Origin: Pseudarthrobacter sp. NBSH8
Lineage (GTDB): Bacteria; Actinomycetota; Actinomycetes; Actinomycetales; Micrococcaceae
Assembly (NCBI RefSeq): GCF_014217545.1
Contig: NZ_CP043178.1
Coordinates: 1,798,001 to 1,862,000 of the forward strand
Direction: 5' to 3'
DNA length: 64,000 nt
The notes under the pieces were generated by a model. It was given only the letters and a program-made list of their open reading frames with translations, did no database searches and had not been told where the DNA came from. A program made the position numbers and the translations under genes. Positions 37,401-44,769 of this stretch are shown here, one piece after another. The first letter of the stretch is position 1. Every line of letters starts with the position of its first letter.

Positions 37401-37539
37401 CTACCCGGCCGCCGATCGAGAAGCGCGACGCTCGGCGCCGGACGATGCCGCGGCGGCTCTGCTCGCGCGCCATGTCCCCTCTGCATTCGTGCCACCCATG
37501 GCGGTTCTCTATTCGTTCGAAAGGAAATGGTCACTATGA
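34435..37539 (+). CDS. STAND-type P-loop NTPase
   Basis: A 1034-aa cytosolic signalling NTPase. Residues 1-170 are a helical region; Walker A is GLPGIGKST (200-208) and Walker B VLLILDTVEV (308-317), followed by a winged-helix-like part with GGLDDENADRLLSRY. The C-terminal half is helical, possibly degenerate TPR-like sensor repeats. STAND proteins oligomerise on ligand detection and activate partner effectors, here presumably the proteases and nuclease coupled on both sides (ATGA overlaps). No transmembrane segment is visible. The trigger is unknown. Confidence 0.87.
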   Translation: MSIEEGRPFIERARRLAALSGPFDPGALLNMLGDVSADAALAVTVNLANACDTSKPSGWLMRGTVRRRELAALEAGGTLDSEIRLRRQYPRDPATEALLDALAGVSPYTGAGITHLLEPPLDRDSLARVATALDRAGPQAAAHQALASVRSALGRFDADARAQLMQDRGFYGRHAEIAQAERWLSRPFTDGPVAALYITGLPGIGKSTLIDETARRAGIQAPPWLVVRLDFDRGGLDIQDQVGLTVEISRQVALESGPTTSPLRQARLAAAGAGSSPDGNIKGSGRQHIPQELSRVLGETVRAVGRPVLLILDTVEVLGGRGETHPLRLFETIDELCRQGLRPLAVIAAGRGPALESVPERVGERIELGGLDDENADRLLSRYDAGSDMFQRIREVSDGIPLLLRLAALAVRQSGPMALEGVSGQGDLAAVYLYRFLLSRTGDENLRLLAQPGLLIRRLNPDVIAEVLAPHVGLDDMRAPDAVAAFEALATQHWLVEPDAVPGWVRHRPDVRASLLELLYNAGEPSTTAGLNLRAARWFERRPEPFAQLEAAYHRLQAMRSGGRPPRIAPEILQQLDRQSVSELPAAAQDLVRDSIGLRTSKFRRGSKSALSVDHEGAARELEATLERGDVREAAYVYGRSFGQSPGAPHSPALDVARSFLWRAGRWSDALHGFDPHRYFDGRFRERAPTTTLAHLEMWAESGFAALESAFTADPGLAELATELRERGFNGSLANGALGFALVHTGAPELRSSWGVSDPVDAAAVVWSPTTTWVSGVQSPQVLDSLAVQASRFAANVSSPTTTVRETNLPVPRAPDLATPAGAARVLASATPYGPVTETMQQLDPGDAMLRHLARTDFELAEAGGLPPRGAGDWSISPAASPGGSIQNLAALGLLAEWLGAAAVALRRPDLRLLARSSERWRRTSAGQWAYPSRLTSHPPSWTRRPDETMVDRIAQLDSEEACLEQIRIWSGAVNPGKAWEEFQRLRRRYPAADREARRSAPDDAAAALLARHVPSAFVPPMAVLYSFERKWSL

Positions 37540-39521
37540 CAACGGCGCAACAGCGGCTGCAGGAATCCCCAATGCTGAGGGCCGCCCTCGAAAAACAGGT
37601 CGCCGGCGGCCTCCTCGCACGAATGGGGCTCTCTAGCCTCGCCGTAACCGGCCTTGGCAGCCACCCGGCCAGAAGCACGGCCGACCAACTCGAAAACGTC
37701 AGCTCAATGGACGACCTCGAAGCGATTGTGCAGCGCGTGGGCCGTCCACCCCTGCTGATCAAGAACAACCAAGTGGTCCTCGGCGCGGGGCAGGACGACA
37801 GCCTGGACGATTTCCCGCCCGGAACGGACGCCCGGATCCGCGGCACGGAGAAGACCATCCCATCGGTCGGCCGGGTTGAGTTCGCCAATTTCCGCTTGGC
37901 CTGGGGCGGAACAGGTTGGGTCATTGCGGCGGAAGGCGCCGATCGGATCGTGGTCACCAACCGTCATGTGGCCGCGCTTGTGGCACGTCGCACGGCCGAC
38001 GGGCAGGGGATCTTCATGCGCGACCCATCCCAGATTCGCTATGGAGCGTCGCTCGACTTCAACGAAGAGTTCGGCAGCCTCGCCAGCGAGGCGACGCCCT
38101 TCACTGTTGTCGACGTCCCCTACCTCGCCGACACAACGTCTCCCGATGTGGCGTTCCTGCGGATCACGGGGAAGAACCTGCCATCACCGTTGGCGCTCGC
38201 GGACAGTGATGCCGCCGTCGGCGATCTCGTTGCACTTGTTGGCTACCCTGCGTATGACGACCGCAATGACGCCTCTGACATGGCGAGGTATTTCCGCGAT
38301 CTGTACGACGTTACGCGATATGCACCCGGGAAGATCCTGCAGGCCCTGGCGCCCGGGGTTGCCTTGCGTTACGACTGCACCAGCCTCGGGGGCAACTCAG
38401 GCTCGCCGCTGATCCGTCTGGTGGATGGCAAGGTGGTGGGCCTGCACTACTCCGGAATTTATGGGCGCTTCAACAGCGCGGTGGGGGTTGGGACGCTGCG
38501 GGACCTGCTCGACGGCAGGCGTCCCATTTCGATCACTGCCGCCGACGCGGGGACTGCCGAGGCACGCCGGGACGGAATCCATAACCCAACAGACCTTGCG
38601 GGTCGCGCCGGCTACGATCCCCATTTCCTGGGTACGGGTGACCTCGCGGCTCCGTGGCCGGTCATATCGAGTACCCTCGCCGCCGATCTGGCAACGCCGA
38701 GCGACGAACTCCCGAGCCAGCCGTCCGAGATCCGTTACACACACTTCGGGGTGAAGTTCTCCCGCAGCCGCAGCCAGCCGGCAATGACGGCGGTCAACAT
38801 CGACGGACAGCATCACGTTGCCATCAAGCGCGGGGACGATAGATGGTTCCAGGACGGGCGGATCCCCCTCACCATCCAGCTTCGCAAGGAGGATTACGCC
38901 CACCCGGACATTGACCGCGGTCATCTGGTCCGGCGCGAGGATCCGAACTGGGACGACACACCGCCGGCCGGTGGCCCCGGGGAGGAAGCGAACGGGCTCG
39001 CCCGGAGGGCCAACGACGACACTTTCCACTATACGAACGCCGCCGTCCAGCACGGTGACTTCAATTCCAGTTCCCAGCTTTGGCTCGGACTTGAAAATTA
39101 CATCCTGACGAGCATCAAGACGCACGGCTTCAAGGCGTGCGTCTTCACAGGGCCGGTGATGCGGGAAGACGACCAACAGATCGCACCGGGCGTGATCGCG
39201 CCACGGGAGTTCTGGAAGCTTGTGGTCATGGAGGCCTCCGGGACGCGCGCGCTGCATGCGACGGCCTACGTGATCAGCCAAGGAGAAATGATTCGGGAGT
39301 TGCTCGAACGTCGCGCGCGGACGGAGGCCGTGGAGGGATTCGTCCTTGGCGCGTACCGCACGTTCCAAATCGCGATCGCCGACCTCGCCGAATCGACCGG
39401 ACACGACTTCTCCCGGTATGTGCCGTTTGATCCGTTAGGAGCGGTGGCCGCCCAAGAAGAAGCAGCCCACGTCGAGCCGCGCTACCTCCCGCTCGACGCA
39501 GTCCACCAAATAGTGCTGTGA
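37536..39521 (+). CDS. trypsin-like protease fused to EndoG-like (NUC1) nuclease
   Basis: 661 aa. A 110-residue leader, then a trypsin fold with His144 (TNRHVAAL), Asp204 (SPDVAFLRI) and Ser288 (GGNSGSPLI), then a beta-beta-alpha-metal nuclease (about 400-650) with the DRGH motif (460-463) and the Asn pair in YTNAAVQHGDFN, as in NUC1/EndoG enzymes. That suggests an effector that cleaves protein and DNA or RNA, possibly released by proteolysis. Start 37536 has AAGGAA 9 bp upstream and overlaps the STAND stop (ATGA). No signal peptide. Confidence 0.88.
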   Translation: MTTAQQRLQESPMLRAALEKQVAGGLLARMGLSSLAVTGLGSHPARSTADQLENVSSMDDLEAIVQRVGRPPLLIKNNQVVLGAGQDDSLDDFPPGTDARIRGTEKTIPSVGRVEFANFRLAWGGTGWVIAAEGADRIVVTNRHVAALVARRTADGQGIFMRDPSQIRYGASLDFNEEFGSLASEATPFTVVDVPYLADTTSPDVAFLRITGKNLPSPLALADSDAAVGDLVALVGYPAYDDRNDASDMARYFRDLYDVTRYAPGKILQALAPGVALRYDCTSLGGNSGSPLIRLVDGKVVGLHYSGIYGRFNSAVGVGTLRDLLDGRRPISITAADAGTAEARRDGIHNPTDLAGRAGYDPHFLGTGDLAAPWPVISSTLAADLATPSDELPSQPSEIRYTHFGVKFSRSRSQPAMTAVNIDGQHHVAIKRGDDRWFQDGRIPLTIQLRKEDYAHPDIDRGHLVRREDPNWDDTPPAGGPGEEANGLARRANDDTFHYTNAAVQHGDFNSSSQLWLGLENYILTSIKTHGFKACVFTGPVMREDDQQIAPGVIAPREFWKLVVMEASGTRALHATAYVISQGEMIRELLERRARTEAVEGFVLGAYRTFQIAIADLAESTGHDFSRYVPFDPLGAVAAQEEAAHVEPRYLPLDAVHQIVL

Positions 39522-39527
39522 CCCTGC

Positions 39528-40631
39528 TCAGTCGGCGACTGCCGAGTGGGCTGTAAGGAGTTCTACGAGCCGATCGTTGAACACGGAAGCGGAGTTACGC
39601 TGGCTTTCCGAATTGACGATCTCCAGTCCACGGAGCGACTGCTCAGCCATCTTGGCTACCTCTTCGGCGGCCTCCGGGTAGAGCAAATGAAGCCCTCGTT
39701 TGTCGCCCGCCGACAGATCATTCCCGGGGCCAGCGGGAGCGCACGCGCTGGGACTCGACTTGTAGAAGAACGGAGCGAAGCGATAGAGCATCACCGAAGA
39801 GGAATCGAATTCGCCCATCACCGAATTTGGGTCATTCGTTGTGCGAAGGTTGTGGTCCACCTTGGCCTTCGACCACCTGTTGGGCGGTCCGGCGAGGTAG
39901 GTGTAGATACCTGGCCTTTTGCCTGCAACATCGGGGACGAACACGCCCCTTGGGTCGGTCGTCGGTACGTATCCGGGGTCGTTTTCCCAGCGGAAGTCCG
40001 CCTCGCAGGGGCCGCGGAAGTTCTGGTGTTCGTGCTTGAACGCCAGAGCGTGCATGAACTCGTGCCGGACGGTTCCCTCCCAGCCCTGGGGCTTGGACAC
40101 CTTATAGCCGCCCAGGTTCAGGCTTCGCTGATTCGGCATGCCGCCGATCGGCCCACCGGACGGGTCTATCGTGCTGTCAGTGCTGTCGGTGCCCACCAGC
40201 GACCAGTAGCCGTTCGTGTCGAAGCTCACTCTGATCTCAGCCTTCAGCTGGGTATCGCTCAGCGTCCATCGTCTGTACGTTCCGGCGTCGAACCCGAAAT
40301 CGAGTGTGAGATTCATGGCGGCGGAAAGTTGTTCTGTCGCTGTTGCGACATCGGCGTGGAGTGCGGAGTCTCCGTCGAGGAACGCGACCCGCACCACCGA
40401 TCCCACCGGCCACCTCTGCAGATCTGCAACTATGAACTCAAGAGCTTCGATGTTCTCTGCCAATTCCCGACGCCAGGCATCCCGGACTTCAAGGGCAGCC
40501 ACCACCCCGTCCGGAAGCGCTTCGAGCGTCTCGCCCAGCCTGCGAGTGTCAATGTCGAGGCCCTCGCTGAGGCGGTCTGCTACGCCATCTTTGGCTACCG
40601 CTGTGCGTCCGTCCCGTGGTCCAGCCATCAT
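39528..40631 (-). CDS. astacin-like (M12A-type) zinc metalloprotease
   Basis: A 367-aa zinc protease. HEFMHALAFKHEHQ (His190, Glu191, His194, His200) matches the astacin signature HExxHxxGFxHE with Ala in place of the Gly, and SSVMLYRF is the Met-turn. Astacins usually carry signal and propeptides; this one starts MMAGPRDGRTAV with no export signal and a helical 100-residue N-terminal region. Its stop is 7 bp from the nuclease stop, convergent. A regulator-type direct repeat lies about 85 bp upstream, so it is probably co-regulated with the opposite operon. Confidence 0.87.
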   Translation of the reverse strand: MMAGPRDGRTAVAKDGVADRLSEGLDIDTRRLGETLEALPDGVVAALEVRDAWRRELAENIEALEFIVADLQRWPVGSVVRVAFLDGDSALHADVATATEQLSAAMNLTLDFGFDAGTYRRWTLSDTQLKAEIRVSFDTNGYWSLVGTDSTDSTIDPSGGPIGGMPNQRSLNLGGYKVSKPQGWEGTVRHEFMHALAFKHEHQNFRGPCEADFRWENDPGYVPTTDPRGVFVPDVAGKRPGIYTYLAGPPNRWSKAKVDHNLRTTNDPNSVMGEFDSSSVMLYRFAPFFYKSSPSACAPAGPGNDLSAGDKRGLHLLYPEAAEEVAKMAEQSLRGLEIVNSESQRNSASVFNDRLVELLTAHSAVAD

Positions 40632-40714
40632 GCACCATCCGTTTCCTGGTTGAGTCTTCGCATCATTAAGGGCGATGAATCGTATCCGCCTTCGGCCGCA
40701 GTATGGTCCGGGAG

Positions 40715-40731
40715 GCGTTACGGAGCCGTTA
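40715..40731 (-). promoter_or_regulatory. SARP-type direct repeat upstream of the metalloprotease
   Basis: On the minus strand TAACGG-CTCCG-TAACGC, 11 bp start to start. CATACT (40705-40700) follows after 9 bp. The start point would fall about 60 bp before the metalloprotease ATG. Confidence 0.6.
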
Positions 40732-40921
40732 CTGCGTCGTGGTGCTTCTCAACCATCAGCTCACGCTCGTCCCGCCAACGCGCCGGGCGTAAGGGGTAGT
40801 CGCGGGGGCGGATGACCATCGATGAGGGAGCGTCTTCCTCGTGGCAGTTCAGCCAGATACCGGTGATTTCAGCTGAAGGACCGGTCATGGCTCTCACCGC
40901 CCGGCTGGAGTCATCATCCAC
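40718..40921 (-). CDS. small protein, 67 aa, unknown
   Basis: The GTG at 40921 overlaps the stop of the upstream fragment (GTGGATGA), a translational-coupling arrangement. The product is charged, with MVIRPRDYPLRPARWRDERE and MVEKHHDAVTAP, and contains ITGIWLNCHEED. No family was recognised. Its 3' end contains the metalloprotease promoter site, so it may be partly fortuitous. Confidence 0.4.
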   Translation of the reverse strand: MDDDSSRAVRAMTGPSAEITGIWLNCHEEDAPSSMVIRPRDYPLRPARWRDERELMVEKHHDAVTAP

Positions 40922-41336
40922 CCGTAGTGTTGACGCTGTCACCGTTGAGCGCGGCCCGGATGTCATCCAGCATCAACATCGCGTTGTGTTTGTCTTGGCG
41001 GAGCCGTTCGACCGTGCCGGAGACGGAGCAACTCCCTTTCCCCGTGGGGCTTAGGCGAAGCAGCCGCGGCCCGGCAGCCAGTTCCGGCGTGGAAGGGTGC
41101 GGGGACGGCGTTACTGTGGGGGCCGCCGTGGTTGATGCGGGAGCAGGCCCTGTTCCGGCGCGCGTCAGCGCGAAGGCCGGTGCGGCCAGGAAGGAAGCCC
41201 GGGCACGCTCCATGCATGCGTCCATCCGCCTCGACTGGCCCTTGGTGAACATCAACATGGCAACGTCGTCGGGGTAGTCCATGTAGTTCAAGAACCCAAC
41301 GCATGAAGCATTCGCCGTCGGCTGCTCCGTCCTCAA
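40914..41336 (-). pseudogene. metalloprotease C-terminal fragment (M43-like)
   Basis: The N-terminal part reads NYMDYPDDVAMLMFTKGQ then SRRMDACMERAR, very like the region after the Met-turn of M43 (pappalysin/cytophagalysin) proteases, NYMDYxxDxCMxxFTxGQ. The HExxH helix is missing: a TAA stop lies just upstream in this frame, so it starts at TTG 41336 or ATG 41283. A proline/threonine-rich tail and a helical end (RLRQDKHNAMLMLDDIRAAL) follow. A regulator repeat lies directly upstream, so a truncated protein might still be made. Confidence 0.5.
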
Positions 41337-41735
41337 TCTCGGGCATCGCGCGTTACCCGGGCGTTACTGCTGTCCCGAAGTGGCAGGTAGGCGCCCCGTC
41401 GCAGGGGACTGCTGATCCGCCGTCGGACTTTCAAGAGGGTGCGGTAATAATAGACCGCTAACGCATCGGCCGGCGTTCGCGAACCTATTTGCGTGAGCGG
41501 ATTAGGCGTCGCCTGCATTGGATGTATATATCCAGAACGGATTCCCAGCCGTTAGGCCCCTTGGCGACCGCGGGACATCATCCATTTCCGTTGACTGGCT
41601 TGAAGATGGTTTTTTCGGATAGTCAGCTCTCGACAATAAAAATTGGAAGCCAAGCATATTGACATTATCCAGCGTTTTGGGGATCCTCGTTTTACCTGCT
41701 CTAAACACTTCAGACCGAACCGGAATCAGGCTTCC
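41337..41735. other. non-coding region upstream of the SARP gene
   Basis: About 400 bp between divergent units. It contains the minus-strand direct repeat at 41350 and, toward the SARP gene, a degenerate pair TAATAG-N5-TAACGC at 41448-41464 and an isolated TTGACA at 41659. No coding sequence is supported. Confidence 0.5.
41350..41366 (-). promoter_or_regulatory. SARP-type direct repeat upstream of the M43-like fragment
   Basis: On the minus strand TAACGC-CCGGG-TAACGC, both halves perfect and 11 bp start to start. The hexamer 8 bp downstream (CGAGAT) is a poor -10, so this site may be inactive or need another spacing. Confidence 0.5.
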
Positions 41736-42524
41736 ATGGGCGACGACGGCTATGGAGAATTGAAATTGGATCTACTTGGGTCGTGGCGGCTTCGCCGGGG
41801 CGCGGTGGTCCTCCATGTTGCAACACGTCAGCAACGCCTTATCGCGGCGCTGGCCATCCGGGGTCCGAGCCTCCGCAGTTATCTCGTTGGTCAGTTGTGG
41901 CCGGAGTATCCTGATGCCCGGGCGCTGGAGAGTCTGCGTGTGACTGTTCACCTGATTTCACGGCAGGTGCCCGGTTTGATGGTCAATGCGGGCGCGATGC
42001 TGTCCCTGACCGATCACGTTGAGGTGGACCTGCATCGGATCCGCGCCCGGATCCGTGCCCTGGGCCAGGCCGGGTTTGACGGCGACGTTGCCTCCTCGTT
42101 GCATGAGTTGCGTGATGCGGAGGTGCTTCCGGGCTGGTATGAGGACTGGGTGATTTTTGAACAGAGCAGGCTGCGGCAAGATCGGCTTCGCGCTTTCACG
42201 GCAATTTCGCGTCTGTCACTCGCCCGGGGTAATTCTGAGGTGGCAGGGGCAGCTGCAGAAGCCGCGTTGGAAATTGAGCCGCTATATGAGAAAGCGGTAG
42301 GGCTTCTCATCGCTGCGGAGATGCGGCAGGGCAATCCCGCCGCTGCGCTTAGCGCCTACGAACGGTACCGGGGGAAACTTGAGGAGGACATGGGTCTCCT
42401 GCCTTCCGATTCCGTCAAAAGTCTCATAGCTGGCGCCCTTGACCGCCAAGCCCGGGCAAGGGAGGAGCGCCTACCGGCCAGCGTTTCCTGGCTGACCGGC
42501 GAGCCAGCCTTGCACCACTCGTAG
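41736..42524 (+). CDS. SARP-like transcriptional activator (winged helix + BTAD)
   Basis: A 262-aa regulator. Residues 10-95 are an OmpR-type winged helix (LKLDLLGSWRLRRGAVVLHV, then PSLRSYLVGQLWPEYPDARA); residues 96-245 are a bacterial transcriptional activation domain (VEVDLHRIRARIRAL, LPGWYEDWVIFEQSRLRQDR, AALSAYERYRGKLEEDMGLL). SARPs bind heptamer direct repeats with 11-bp period near the -35, exactly the sites found upstream of the neighbouring genes. The start at 41736 is chosen by homology. Its 3' end overlaps the convergent 145-aa gene by 54 bp. Confidence 0.9.
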   Translation: MGDDGYGELKLDLLGSWRLRRGAVVLHVATRQQRLIAALAIRGPSLRSYLVGQLWPEYPDARALESLRVTVHLISRQVPGLMVNAGAMLSLTDHVEVDLHRIRARIRALGQAGFDGDVASSLHELRDAEVLPGWYEDWVIFEQSRLRQDRLRAFTAISRLSLARGNSEVAGAAAEAALEIEPLYEKAVGLLIAAEMRQGNPAAALSAYERYRGKLEEDMGLLPSDSVKSLIAGALDRQARAREERLPASVSWLTGEPALHHS

Positions 42525-42908
42525 GACCTCGTCGGGGTCAGCGGTGGACACCGCGCTTTGGGCAATACCCGGAGTTTCTCTGTAAGTTATTCTCGCCCGG
42601 AAACTCTTAGTGTGACCGGACTCAAGCCATTTGCTGATGATCATCGTTTGTACTTCCGGCATATCGGGGTAGGGGTCACCAGCTTCATCAGCGGAGCCTG
42701 ACCATCGGTCGTCTTTGATCATGATAGCCATCCACTCCCCGTCTTTACCCTCATCCATTTGGAGCGTCCGGACTTTCAGGCACCCAAACCAATCCCTACC
42801 AGCCTGCGAGATGCCTGACCGGTTCAAAGTAGTGCACTTCTTCTGGTTGTTACGATCCTGCTGCAGAAGTATCAGGAGTTGGCCCACCTTTACGAAATAA
42901 TGGCTCAA
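42471..42908 (-). CDS. hypothetical protein, 145 aa
   Basis: No family was recognised. The protein is soluble and mixed alpha/beta, with WFGCLKVRTLQMDEGKDGEW, DDRWSGSADEAGDPYPDMPE and a C-terminal helix DPDEVLRVVQGWLAGQPG. Support for a real gene comes from the promoter site 28-45 bp upstream of its start (direct repeat plus TGTACT) and composition like its neighbours. It is convergent with the SARP gene. Confidence 0.6.
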   Translation of the reverse strand: MSHYFVKVGQLLILLQQDRNNQKKCTTLNRSGISQAGRDWFGCLKVRTLQMDEGKDGEWMAIMIKDDRWSGSADEAGDPYPDMPEVQTMIISKWLESGHTKSFRARITYRETPGIAQSAVSTADPDEVLRVVQGWLAGQPGNAGR

Positions 42909-42949
42909 GATTCAGCTGAGCTCACCCTTGAACCCAGTACAGCGTGACC

Positions 42950-42966
42950 TCGTTATTGCTGCGTTA
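42950..42966 (-). promoter_or_regulatory. SARP-type direct repeat upstream of the 145-aa gene
   Basis: On the minus strand TAACGC-AGCAA-TAACGA, 11 bp start to start, then exactly 8 bp to TGTACT (42941-42936), which matches the -10 consensus at four of six bases. Confidence 0.7.
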
Positions 42967-43037
42967 CGACCCTGAGCTGGAGACACGTCTTGTGGCAGGG
43001 TTCACGGTTCATTAACGCTGCCCCCAAGGTCTGCCGG

Positions 43038-43054
43038 TAACGCCGCCGTAACGC
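43038..43054 (+). promoter_or_regulatory. SARP-type direct repeat upstream of the lipase-like gene
   Basis: TAACGC-CGCCG-TAACGC, 11 bp start to start, 8 bp before TCGACT (43063-43068). The lipase ATG is at 43135. Confidence 0.7.
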
Positions 43055-43134
43055 CTCCATGATCGACTCACCACATAAGCGTGCACCTCAGTGCTTCCTG
43101 GCAGGTGCATCCGTTTTTGGATAAGGAATACAAG

Positions 43135-44724
43135 ATGGGCTACCCGGGCGACGACGGCAGGCTCCCAGTGATTTATGTCCGGGGCTTCGCAGGCAGCGGA
43201 TCGGCTATAAACAGCGCCGTGGACGATCCCTTTTATGGCTTCAGCCAGGGATCGGTACACGTCCGTGCTGACAGCAACGGAAGGGCGAAATTCCACCAGT
43301 TTGAATCCCCGATGCTGCGGCTGGTAACGGACCACAAATATGAGGTACCCGTTCACGGGGATCAGTGGGCTTTCCTGAACAGCGTGGAAGCCGGCACTGT
43401 GAATTCGGCGTCCGTGTGGATCCATCGTTTTTATGATGGATCCGCCGATTCGTTTTCTGAAGAGCCGGAGAGTTTTTCATTCGAGAACGCCGCCCGCAGC
43501 CTGTTCAACCTGATCAAACTCGTGTTGGAGAAGACGGGTGCGCCAAAGGTCTTTCTTGTTGCGCACTCCATGGGTGGGCTGATCTGCCGCTCACTCCTGC
43601 AGCGGGTCATCCCAGAAGCCCTCGTAGACGTAGGCGGGGAGATCGACCCCGCCGCAGGGAACAGGTATGTGGCAAGGGTGTTCACGTACGCCACGCCGCA
43701 TGGGGGAATCCGCTTCGCAATAGGTTTCGGGATTTTTGAGCGCATCCGCGACGCCACAGGAATCCAGGGGACAGACGTCTTCGGCCCCGACCGGATGTAT
43801 GACTACCTCACACCGGCAGCATTGAGACTGGCGCGGACGCGCGACGACTTCAAACCGACTGAGCTCCCAGATGACGGGTTTCCGGTGGACGAACTGTTCT
43901 GTCTGGTCGGTTCGAATCCAGAGGACTATGACGTGGCGTTCGGTCTGTCCTCTAAGGCGGTAGGAGCCCGCAGCGACGGCCTCGTCCAGATCGACAACGC
44001 CGCCGTTCGCGGGGCACCGCTGGCCGTGGTGCATCGCAGCCACAGCGGACGCTACGGCATCGTTAACTCAGAGGAGGGCTACCAGAACCTTCAGCGGTTC
44101 CTCTTCGGGGACCTCAAAATCCAGGTGGAGCTCGTGGGCTTTACTGTCGGCAGGGCCGCCCCACCCGAGGTCGAGTTCCAGCTCGACGTCGGACTGGCCA
44201 TAAGGGGTCTACCCGTCCTGGTCCATGAGCAAAGCGCCGCCCACTTCTGTCCCGTCCAGATCGAGCACTGGAAAGAAGGGGACCCCATAGACTCACCCGT
44301 GCCGCTGCTGACGACCTTCCTTTCGTCGAAAGCACCCCGTCCGCGCGTGGGAGGCAAGGAAGTGCCCCGGTTGCGTCATGCGCTCAAACTCCGGCTGATG
44401 TCCATCACCGAAAAGGAAGGACGCTTCTTCTTTGACGACCATATGGAACAGACCGAGGACTGGCAGGACACCCTGCTAGTTGACATCGAAGCGCCCTCGG
44501 CAGGCCGGCCGCTGCCCAAAGCATGGGCCGCGTGGAACAGTACCATTCCTACCGCTCTCCGTGACTGGGACCCCGGCCACGATGATCAGCTGAAGGACAC
44601 CGACAGCACACCCGAACGCTGGCAAGGACGCATCGACGTCCCGGAATTCGCTAAAGCCCTGCTTGGAGTCCACGCAGGCATCCGCCTCACCGTTACCCCA
44701 CGGAAGCTCATCCTCTCAAAGTAG
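43135..44724 (+). CDS. lipase-like alpha/beta hydrolase (PGAP1/esterase type)
   Basis: A 529-aa protein. The hydrolase core has VIYVRGFAGSG (oxyanion region) and the nucleophile elbow VAHSMGG (Ser145), with VVHRSHSGRYGI as the likely catalytic His near residue 302. The C-terminal 220 residues are beta-rich (IQVELVGFTVGRAAPPEVEF, FFFDDHMEQTEDWQDT) and may bind substrate or partner. The ATG at 43135 has AAGGAA upstream. No signal peptide, so an intracellular lipid-attacking effector is possible, comparable to lipase effectors in other prokaryotic conflict systems (inference). Confidence 0.8.
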   Translation: MGYPGDDGRLPVIYVRGFAGSGSAINSAVDDPFYGFSQGSVHVRADSNGRAKFHQFESPMLRLVTDHKYEVPVHGDQWAFLNSVEAGTVNSASVWIHRFYDGSADSFSEEPESFSFENAARSLFNLIKLVLEKTGAPKVFLVAHSMGGLICRSLLQRVIPEALVDVGGEIDPAAGNRYVARVFTYATPHGGIRFAIGFGIFERIRDATGIQGTDVFGPDRMYDYLTPAALRLARTRDDFKPTELPDDGFPVDELFCLVGSNPEDYDVAFGLSSKAVGARSDGLVQIDNAAVRGAPLAVVHRSHSGRYGIVNSEEGYQNLQRFLFGDLKIQVELVGFTVGRAAPPEVEFQLDVGLAIRGLPVLVHEQSAAHFCPVQIEHWKEGDPIDSPVPLLTTFLSSKAPRPRVGGKEVPRLRHALKLRLMSITEKEGRFFFDDHMEQTEDWQDTLLVDIEAPSAGRPLPKAWAAWNSTIPTALRDWDPGHDDQLKDTDSTPERWQGRIDVPEFAKALLGVHAGIRLTVTPRKLILSK

Positions 44725-44769
44725 CTGGCGAGTTTGAGTGGGTGGCGGGTTCAAAACCCCGGGGGTTGG

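Noticed and set aside
41448..41464. TAATAG-N5-TAACGC pair before the SARP gene as an autoregulatory site
   Set aside because: One half is degenerate and no good -10 hexamer follows at 8 bp; possible but not supported.
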